Translations under genes and position numbers: made by a program
From: CAYRGY01 sp964424075
GTDB lineage: Bacteria; Patescibacteriota; Gracilibacteria; UBA1369
Assembly (NCBI GenBank): GCA_964424075.1
Contig: CAYRGY010000001.1
Span: forward strand, 1-64,000
Direction of reading: 5' to 3'
Length of the DNA stretch: 64,000 bases
In this document: positions 34,440-40,445 of the stretch, in pieces
Position numbering within the stretch: position 1 is the first letter of the stretch
Layout: every line of letters starts with the position of its first letter
The notes under the pieces: generated by a model
What the model was told of the DNA's origin: nothing
Seen by the model: the letters and a program-made list of their open reading frames with translations, nothing else
Databases searched by the model: none

Positions 34440-35225
34440 ATTACCATCAAGATTTGGCAAGAAGGTGATCAACGAGTCACTATTAAAAATCCGGCTGAAA
34501 TTGCATCCATGATCCAGGCCGGCAAGATTCTGGGACAAGTTTTAAGTGAGCTTAAGGAAAAGTGCCTTCCTGGCATCAGCACTCTAGAGCTTGATCAATA
34601 TGCGGAAAAACGAATTCGCGAACAAGGCGCACTCCCGGGATTTAAAGGTTATCAAGGTTTTCCAAATACATTGTGCACCAATTTAAATGAACAAGTTGTA
34701 CATGGCATCCCTGATACCCGCCCTCTGCAAAATGGTGATATTATTAGTATTGATTGTGGGGTGATTATTGATGGGTTTTATAGTGATGCCGCGTTTACAA
34801 CAGCCATCGGAAAAGTCGATCCAACAGTAGAAAAATTCATCAAAACTGCTTATAAAGCTTTAGAAAAAGGTATCGAAGCAGCACAACCAGGCAAAAGAAC
34901 ATCAGAAATAAGTAAGGCTATTGAAAAAGTAGTAAAAAAAGAAGGTTACGGCATTGTCCGTGAACTTACCGGCCACGGACTGGGCCAAAATCTGCATGAA
35001 GATCCCTATATTTATAATTATGCCACAGATGATCCGGGCATCTTAATTCAACCGGGCATGACTTTTGCAATCGAACCAATCTTAACTATGCATGGAGAAG
35101 CCATTAAAACCCTCTCTGACAACTGGACAATTATCACTAAGGATAGGTCCCTGTCAGCCCAAGTTGAACACTCAATTTTGATAACAGAAAAAGGGCCCCA
35201 AATCCTCTCTATTAAGCCAAAATAA
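34440..35225 (+). CDS. map: Methionine aminopeptidase, type I, with non-standard start
   Basis: Removes N-terminal Met. Metal-binding residues lie in IIDGFYSDAAFTT (two Asp), LTGHGLGQNLHEDP (His), FAIEPIL (Glu) and the last Glu in QVEHSILI; the pita-bread fold is complete. The first ATG is 34509, but family-like sequence (VTIKNPAEIAS) continues upstream of it. From 34440, right after the adk stop and in the same frame, the codons contain no ATG, GTG, TTG or CTG. I therefore place the start at ATT 34440, as for ATT-initiated infC in E. coli. Read-through of the adk stop is the alternative; 34509 is the conventional fallback. Confidence 0.85.
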   Translation: MTIKIWQEGDQRVTIKNPAEIASMIQAGKILGQVLSELKEKCLPGISTLELDQYAEKRIREQGALPGFKGYQGFPNTLCTNLNEQVVHGIPDTRPLQNGDIISIDCGVIIDGFYSDAAFTTAIGKVDPTVEKFIKTAYKALEKGIEAAQPGKRTSEISKAIEKVVKKEGYGIVRELTGHGLGQNLHEDPYIYNYATDDPGILIQPGMTFAIEPILTMHGEAIKTLSDNWTIITKDRSLSAQVEHSILITEKGPQILSIKPK

Positions 35226-35242
35226 AAAACAAAAAAAAGAGC

Positions 35243-35271
35243 TTGCAATTGAAAAATCCGTCGTGTAGAAT
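35243..35271 (+). promoter_or_regulatory. infA promoter
   Basis: TTGCAA (35243-35248), 17 bp, TAGAAT (35266-35271). It restarts transcription inside the r-protein array ahead of infA-rpmJ-rpsM-rpsK-rpsD-rpoA-rplQ. Same -35 hexamer as the tuf promoter. Confidence 0.55.
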
Positions 35272-35315
35272 CCAAACGCTTTGTAGGAAAACTACATATT
35301 AACTGCAATTCTACA
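35264..35315 (+). promoter_or_regulatory. Nested inverted repeats in the infA leader
   Basis: Outer arms TGTAGAAT (35264-35271) and ATTCTACA (35308-35315) enclose an inner hairpin TGTAG-GAAAA-CTACA (35282-35296). The outer left arm overlaps the -10, so the outer pair would act on DNA and only the inner hairpin would be in the mRNA. Operator or autoregulatory leader inferred. Confidence 0.35.
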
Positions 35316-35336
35316 GAGTAACAAGCAAAAAAATAT

Positions 35337-35666
35337 ATGGCCAAAGAAGTTATTGAAGCAATCGGAAGAGTTTTGGAATGCTATCCTAACGCACTATTCA
35401 AAATAGAATTACAAGACCAGAATTATCAGGGCCATGTTATCAAAGCACACATCTCCGGACGGATGAGAATCAATTATATCCGCATCCTCCCAGGAGATTA
35501 TGTCACGGTAGAACTAACTCCTTATGACTTAAGTAAGGGCAGAATTATCTTCAGACATAAACATAAACCTCAAATAGAGGTCGTGACTGAACCGGAAGTT
35601 GAAGAAAATATCGAAAACACTGACAATGAAAGTAAAAGTGAAACTGAAAGCGAACAAAAAGAGTAA
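35337..35666 (+). CDS. infA: Translation initiation factor IF-1 with acidic tail
   Basis: 109 residues. The S1-type OB fold occupies residues 1-73 (VIEAIGRVLECYPNALFKIEL, GHVIKAHISGRMRINYIRIL, GDYVTVELTPYDLSKGRI). About 35 extra residues rich in Glu, Asn and Ser follow (the usual protein stops near 72). It binds the 30S A site during initiation. Has its own promoter and a structured leader. Confidence 0.94.
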   Translation: MAKEVIEAIGRVLECYPNALFKIELQDQNYQGHVIKAHISGRMRINYIRILPGDYVTVELTPYDLSKGRIIFRHKHKPQIEVVTEPEVEENIENTDNESKSETESEQKE

Positions 35667-35688
35667 TAAATATTAACTAATATTTACA

Positions 35689-35802
35689 ATGAAAGTAAGA
35701 TCATCCGTGAAACCAATCTGTGCTAAATGCAAAGTTATTAAGAGAAAAGGAGTAATCCGGGTTATTTGTGAAAATAAAAAGCATAAGCAAAGACAAGGTT
35801 AA
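35689..35802 (+). CDS. rpmJ: 50S ribosomal protein L36
   Basis: 37 residues, MKVRSSVKPICAKCKVIKRK then GVIRVICENKKHKQRQG. The zinc ligands CxxC, C and H are all present (the C+ form). It lies between infA and rpsM as in most bacteria, 22 nt from each. Confidence 0.96.
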   Translation: MKVRSSVKPICAKCKVIKRKGVIRVICENKKHKQRQG

Positions 35803-35824
35803 TAATATCTATTAAATACTTACA

Positions 35825-36199
35825 ATGGTTAGAATTGCAGGAATCAACTTACCTAAAGATAAAAGAATCGCTATCGGATTAACAGCGGTTTACGGTATTG
35901 GTAGAAAACTTGCTGGTGAAATCTTAAAAGATGTTAAAATTGATGAGAACACTAAGGCAAAAGATCTGTCTGAAGCTGATGAAAGTAAATTACGTGAAAA
36001 AGTTACCGAACACCTTACAGAAGGTGATCTTCGACGTAAACAACAATTAGATGTTAAACATTTGCAAGATATTGGCACTTATAGAGGAATGAGACATAAA
36101 AAAGGTCTCCCCGTTCGAGGTCAGAATACTCAGACCAACACCAGAACCAGAAAAGGTAAACGAAAGACTGTTGCCAATAAGAAGATCGCTACTAAATAA
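35825..36199 (+). CDS. rpsM: 30S ribosomal protein S13
   Basis: 124 residues of uS13. RIAGINLPKDKRIAIGLTAVYGIG, then RLRRKQQLDVKHLQDIGTYR-like segment and RHKKGLPVRGQNTQTNTRTRKG. Contacts the P-site tRNA and the head-body bridge. Confidence 0.97.
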   Translation: MVRIAGINLPKDKRIAIGLTAVYGIGRKLAGEILKDVKIDENTKAKDLSEADESKLREKVTEHLTEGDLRRKQQLDVKHLQDIGTYRGMRHKKGLPVRGQNTQTNTRTRKGKRKTVANKKIATK

Positions 36200-36218
36200 T
36201 CATTAATTCTTTATTTAC

Positions 36219-36803
36219 ATGGCTGAAAAAGAAGCTAAAAAGCAGGTAAAAGACGCGGCTGCCAAGGAAGAAAAGCCAAAAGCTGCAGCTAAGACTACTA
36301 AAGCAGATGAAACAAAACCTGCAGAGAAAAAAGCTGACACAACTAAGGCTGACACAACTAAGGCTGCCACAACTAAGGCTGACAAAGAGGTGAAAAAAAA
36401 TAATGCCAAAGAAGAAGCTCCGGTTAAAAAAGTGAAAAAGTCAAAAAATAAGAGGACTGTTACCGAAGGAAAAGTTTATATTCAGTCCAGTTTTAATAAT
36501 ACTATTGTTACATTTACCGATAATAAAGGGAATACCCTTTCCTGGAGCAGCGCTGGTGCAAACGGCTTCAAAGGAGCGAAAAAAGCGACTCCTTATGCCG
36601 CTCAAATTTCTGCTGAAGCTGCTGCCAACAAAGCTCTGCTTTATGGACTTGAAAAAGTAGATGTGTTTGTAAAAGGTATTGGAGCAGGACGAGATCAAGC
36701 TATTCGAGGAATTAACGGTGCAGGAATTAGCATTGAAACTATTACTGACATCACACCGATTCCTCACAATGGTTGTCGTCCCCGCAAATCTAGACGTGTG
36801 TAA
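36219..36803 (+). CDS. rpsK: 30S ribosomal protein S11 with long Lys/Ala/Thr N-tail
   Basis: 194 residues, about 65 longer than usual. Residues 1-75 are Lys, Ala, Thr and Glu repeats (KADTTKADTTKAATTKAD), from a 15-bp DNA repeat. The uS11 core begins at GKVYIQSSFNNTIVTFTDNKGNTLSW and contains GFKGAKKATPYAAQ, GIGAGRDQAIRG and the ending PHNGCRPRKSRRV. S11 lies on the platform near the mRNA exit, so the tail may touch mRNA or rRNA. Confidence 0.95.
   Translation: MAEKEAKKQVKDAAAKEEKPKAAAKTTKADETKPAEKKADTTKADTTKAATTKADKEVKKNNAKEEAPVKKVKKSKNKRTVTEGKVYIQSSFNNTIVTFTDNKGNTLSWSSAGANGFKGAKKATPYAAQISAEAAANKALLYGLEKVDVFVKGIGAGRDQAIRGINGAGISIETITDITPIPHNGCRPRKSRRV
36333..36386 (+). repeat. Tandem 15-bp repeat in rpsK
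   Basis: Three and a half copies of GCTGACACAACTAAG (third copy with one change) starting at 36333, encoding ADTTK units of the S11 N-terminal tail. Confidence 0.85.
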
Positions 36804-36825
36804 AAAATTATAATTCTGTTCATTC

Positions 36826-37449
36826 ATGTCAAAATATACAGGACCAAAAAGTAGACTATTCAGAAAAGTTGGTATCAGACTGCCCAGTAATGCAGACTTA
36901 AGTCAAAACCATCCAACAATCAAAAAATCTTACGCTCCCGGAGCTCATGGAGCTAAAAAAAGTTTCGGAAAGAAATCTGAATATGCCAAGCAGCTTATGG
37001 AGAAACAAAAAGCTCGCTATATCTATAATGTCAGTGAAAAACAATTTCGCAAGTATTATGAACAAGCCAGTAAAAAAGATGGCATTTCAGCTGACGAATT
37101 ATTGAAATTACTAGAACTTCGCATTGATAATATTATCTTCCGATCCGGACTGGCCACTACTAGATATCAAGCACGACAAATGGTTGGACACGGACTTATT
37201 GAATTAAATGGCAAAAGAATTAAAGTACCTTCAATTCAATGTAAAGCTGGAGATACATTTAATCTTGTAGCTAAAAAGAAGGACTCCCCTATTTTCAAGG
37301 AGAATGCCCTTCGCAAAGTTAAGGCACCTAAATGGCTTGAGGTAGATCTACCTGGCATGAAAGGTAAAGTTGTTCGCGAACCTGAAAAGGTAGAATTGGA
37401 ACAATCTATCGCAGGTAACTTGATCGTTGAGTTCTACTCAAAAGCTTAA
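36826..37449 (+). CDS. rpsD: 30S ribosomal protein S4
   Basis: 207 residues of uS4, zinc-free form (no N-terminal Cys cluster). KQKARYIYNVSEKQFRKYYEQA and the S4 RNA-binding domain LELRIDNIIFRSGLATTRYQARQMVGHGLIELNGK are clear. A 30S assembly initiator and, in E. coli, repressor of the alpha operon. Confidence 0.97.
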   Translation: MSKYTGPKSRLFRKVGIRLPSNADLSQNHPTIKKSYAPGAHGAKKSFGKKSEYAKQLMEKQKARYIYNVSEKQFRKYYEQASKKDGISADELLKLLELRIDNIIFRSGLATTRYQARQMVGHGLIELNGKRIKVPSIQCKAGDTFNLVAKKKDSPIFKENALRKVKAPKWLEVDLPGMKGKVVREPEKVELEQSIAGNLIVEFYSKA

Positions 37450-37472
37450 ATAATCCTTAAACCAATTGTTGC

Positions 37473-38447
37473 ATGCATCAAATACAAGAAGAAATTGGAA
37501 TTCCTAAAATTAAAATCGACAAAATCGAAGACAATCATACAGTCTTCATGGTCGGTCCATTACCTCCGGGTTATGGTATAACTACTGGTAATTCCTTTCG
37601 ACGTGTACTTTTATCTTCACTGCCCGGATCATGTATTACCGGAATCAAAATTGAAGGTGTAACTCATGAATATTCAACTATAAAAGGTGTTAAGGATAGT
37701 GTTTTGGACATTACATTGAATTTGAAATTAGTCAGAGTTGTGAAAACCAGCGCAGAAGCTTCTATCATTACTTTAAAAGCTAATAAAGAAGGTGAAGTTT
37801 ATGCTAAAGATATTCAAACTCCTAGTGACATTGAAATTCTAAATCCTGATCAATACATCACCACTCTGGAAAAAGGTGCCAAATTGCAAATTGATATGAT
37901 AGTGGAGAAAGGCGTCGGCTATGTACCAGTTTCAGTTAAGCAAAAAGCACATGTGGATCCTGAAATCATTCTTTTAGATTCAATATTTTCTCCGGTCAAG
38001 AAAGTGAGATATGACGTGGAAGCTACTCGTGTCGGTCAAATGACTAATCTAGATAAACTGGTTCTTGAAGTTGAAACTGACGGATCAATCTCCCCGGAAG
38101 ACGCAGTCAAATTCTCTTCAAACATCCTTCAATCATATTTCAACCTTTTCAATAAAGAAAATGCCATGGTTGAGGAAGCCTATATGAGTGATTTCGACAA
38201 GATTTCCCAAAAACAAGAAGAGGAAGAAAAGAATAAACCGGTTCAGGAAGCATATACTCCAATTGAAATTCTCGGTTTCTCACCAAGAACTCTTAACGCA
38301 TTGATTAATGGCGGAATTGGTTCGATTGAACAACTATCAAAATGTACTGAGAGTAAATTGACTAATTTACGAGGATTTGGTAAAAAAGCACTCACTGAAG
38401 TACGTGATGCTTTAGAAACTAAAGGTCTAACTCTTAGCGAAGAATAA
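37473..38447 (+). CDS. rpoA: RNA polymerase alpha subunit
   Basis: 324 residues. The N-terminal dimerisation domain has GPLPPGYGITTGNSFRRVLLSSLPG and VGYVPV; the linker is Lys/Glu-rich (about 245-265). The C-terminal domain has PIEILGFSPRTLNALINGGI and LRGFGKKALTEVRDAL. In the CTD the helix that contacts UP elements is present, so A/T-rich upstream DNA could be used. Usual place between rpsD and rplQ. Confidence 0.97.
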   Translation: MHQIQEEIGIPKIKIDKIEDNHTVFMVGPLPPGYGITTGNSFRRVLLSSLPGSCITGIKIEGVTHEYSTIKGVKDSVLDITLNLKLVRVVKTSAEASIITLKANKEGEVYAKDIQTPSDIEILNPDQYITTLEKGAKLQIDMIVEKGVGYVPVSVKQKAHVDPEIILLDSIFSPVKKVRYDVEATRVGQMTNLDKLVLEVETDGSISPEDAVKFSSNILQSYFNLFNKENAMVEEAYMSDFDKISQKQEEEEKNKPVQEAYTPIEILGFSPRTLNALINGGIGSIEQLSKCTESKLTNLRGFGKKALTEVRDALETKGLTLSEE

Positions 38448-38459
38448 TCTATCAACAAC

Positions 38460-38813
38460 ATGAGACATAATGTAAAGAAAAACCGGATCAACAGACCATT
38501 TCAAGCCCGCAAGCTGCTTGTTGGCAATTTGGCTACTTCTTTGATCACTCATGGTAAGGTGAAAACAACCAAAGCCAAGGCCAAAGCTATTCAACCTATC
38601 ATTGAAAAACTAATTATCACAGCTAAGAGTAAAGATAAAAGAATTGCTATTCGGGAAATTCAAAAGGTATTACACACAGAAGAAAGCTCTCGCAAATTAT
38701 TCGATGAAATAATTAAAAAATATCAAGACCGCAAAACAGGTTTCACCAGAATCTCTGATCTTGGTTTTAGAGCCGGAGACAGCGCCCCCCTTGTACAAAT
38801 TGAACTAGTATAA
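38460..38813 (+). CDS. rplQ: 50S ribosomal protein L17
   Basis: 117 residues of bL17. RHNVKKNRINRPFQARKLLVGNLATSLITHGKVKTTKAKAK-like N-terminus (NRP replaces the common GRPxxHR), and C-terminal GFTRISDLGFRAGDSAPLVQIELV. rplM follows after 1 nt. Confidence 0.95.
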   Translation: MRHNVKKNRINRPFQARKLLVGNLATSLITHGKVKTTKAKAKAIQPIIEKLIITAKSKDKRIAIREIQKVLHTEESSRKLFDEIIKKYQDRKTGFTRISDLGFRAGDSAPLVQIELV

Positions 38814-38814
38814 A

Positions 38815-39255
38815 ATGACACTTACACATAAAACTCACTCACCGAAACAAGCCGATATCCAAAGAAAATGGTATCTGGTTGATGTCAAAGGCAAAACTTT
38901 AGGACGCATTGCAACCAAAATAGCCGATATTCTACGCGGTAAAGGTAAAACAATATTTTCCAATCATGTTGATTGTGGTGACTATGTAATTATCGTAAAT
39001 GCTGCTGAAGTAAAATTATCAGGCAATAAAGAACAGCAAAAAACCTATTATTCTCACTCTCGCTATAGCGGTGGGCTTAAAGCTGTTACTGTAGAAAAGC
39101 TTAGAGAAAACAGACCTGAAGAGATTATAAAAAGAGCAGTTGCCGGAATGATTCCTGCTACCAAAATTAAAAAATCAATTTTGAAAAAGCTGAAAGTATT
39201 CGCCGGCCCCGAACACAATCTTGAAGCTCAACAACCACAAAACTTAGAATTATAA
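38815..39255 (+). CDS. rplM: 50S ribosomal protein L13
   Basis: 146 residues of uL13. RKWYLVDVKGKTLGRIATKIADILRGK, DCGDYVIIVNAAEVKLSG and the HSRYSGGLKAVT loop are typical, as is pairing with rpsI downstream (8-nt gap). Confidence 0.97.
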   Translation: MTLTHKTHSPKQADIQRKWYLVDVKGKTLGRIATKIADILRGKGKTIFSNHVDCGDYVIIVNAAEVKLSGNKEQQKTYYSHSRYSGGLKAVTVEKLRENRPEEIIKRAVAGMIPATKIKKSILKKLKVFAGPEHNLEAQQPQNLEL

Positions 39256-39263
39256 ACTAATTT

Positions 39264-39704
39264 ATGCCAGCAACTAAAACATCAACCAGTACAACCAAGA
39301 AAAAGCCTTCCGTTCAGGAATATTTTGCCGGTCTCGGCAAACGAAAAACCTCTGTCGCTCGCGTCAGACTTTATAAAAACGGCAAAGGACAATTAACAGT
39401 AAATGAAAAGGAAGGAAAAGTCTATTTTCCGGAAAAAACCATGTTGGAAGCAGTAAATGCCCCGCTTAGATTAGCTTCTTTAAATAATAAATTTGATATA
39501 TCTGTCAAAGTCACTGGCGGCGGATTGAATTCCCAAGCTGAAGCTATTCGACACGGAGTCTCCCGCGCATTACTGGATTTTGATGGAACACTTAGAGCTG
39601 TTCTTAAAAAAGCCGGCTTCCTAACACGAGACGCTAGACAGAAAGAACGTAAAAAACCGGGTCTCAAAAGAGCACGTCGTGCTCCACAATTCAGCAAACG
39701 TTAA
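39264..39704 (+). CDS. rpsI: 30S ribosomal protein S9
   Basis: 146 residues of uS9. GLGKRKTSVARVRLYKNGKG, VKVTGGGLNSQAEAIRHGVSRAL, LTRDARQKERKKPGLKRARRAPQFSKR: the C-terminal SKR tip reaches the P-site tRNA. A Lys/Thr-rich N-tail of about 20 residues precedes the core. Last gene before the terminator at 39713. Confidence 0.97.
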   Translation: MPATKTSTSTTKKKPSVQEYFAGLGKRKTSVARVRLYKNGKGQLTVNEKEGKVYFPEKTMLEAVNAPLRLASLNNKFDISVKVTGGGLNSQAEAIRHGVSRALLDFDGTLRAVLKKAGFLTRDARQKERKKPGLKRARRAPQFSKR

Positions 39705-39712
39705 AGACTTAA

Positions 39713-39744
39713 AAAAAACCGGTCCCCACAAGGATCGGTTTTTT
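39713..39744 (+). terminator. Terminator closing the ribosomal array
   Basis: AAAACCGGTCC pairs with GGATCGGTTTT (one G-T pair), loop CCACAA, ending in six T. It lies 8 nt after rpsI. Confidence 0.9.
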
Positions 39745-39798
39745 GGTATTCTCTTCTAAGAACTTTTGCATTAGAATAAATTCAATCTGATTAGATTT

Positions 39799-40443
39799 AT
39801 GCGCATAGATATTTTAACCATTTTCCCGGACATTTTTGATTCTTACTTCAATGAAAGTATTATCAAGCTTGCCAGACAAAAAAACCTTCTAGATTTACAC
39901 ATTCATGACATACGTGATTTCACAAAAGACAAGCATGGAAAAGTTGATGACACCCCTTATGGTGGCGGCGCCGGAATGGTCATGACTCCTCAACCTCTCT
40001 TTGACACCATCAAATTTGTTAAGCAAAAAAATCCCGGCCCGGTTGTTTACCTAAGTCCCAAAGGGCAAACTCTAACTCACACCCGAGCTAAAAGTTTGGC
40101 CAAGAATGAATCTTTAATACTGCTATGTGGCCGCTATGAAGGTATTGACCAGCGCATCATAGACTTATGTGTTGATCAGGAAATCTCCATTGGGAAATAT
40201 GTACTTACTGGAGGAGAACTGGCAGCCATGGTACTTATTGACGCTACATCCAGATTCATTCCCGGCGTACTAGGCGATCCATCATCTCATCAGGAAGAAA
40301 CATTTTCCCGAGCACTTGCCGGCAAAAAAGAATATCCCCATTATACAAAACCTCGCAGTTTTCAAGCTTTGGAAGTACCTGAAATCCTATTAAACGGTGA
40401 TCACGCAAAGATTGCCAAATGGCGACGTAATAATATAAAATAA
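39799..40443 (+). CDS. trmD: tRNA (guanine-37-N1)-methyltransferase TrmD
   Basis: 214 residues, SPOUT fold. MRIDILTIFPDIFDSYFN, DDTPYGGGAGMVM, the SAM-binding trefoil knot LLCGRYEGIDQRIIDLCVDQE and SIGKYVLTGGELAA are intact. Methylates G37 to prevent frameshifting. The C-terminal domain is slightly shorter than in E. coli. The P-type ATPase gene starts 2 nt downstream, so they are probably co-transcribed. Confidence 0.96.
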   Translation: MRIDILTIFPDIFDSYFNESIIKLARQKNLLDLHIHDIRDFTKDKHGKVDDTPYGGGAGMVMTPQPLFDTIKFVKQKNPGPVVYLSPKGQTLTHTRAKSLAKNESLILLCGRYEGIDQRIIDLCVDQEISIGKYVLTGGELAAMVLIDATSRFIPGVLGDPSSHQEETFSRALAGKKEYPHYTKPRSFQALEVPEILLNGDHAKIAKWRRNNIK

Positions 40444-40445
40444 TA

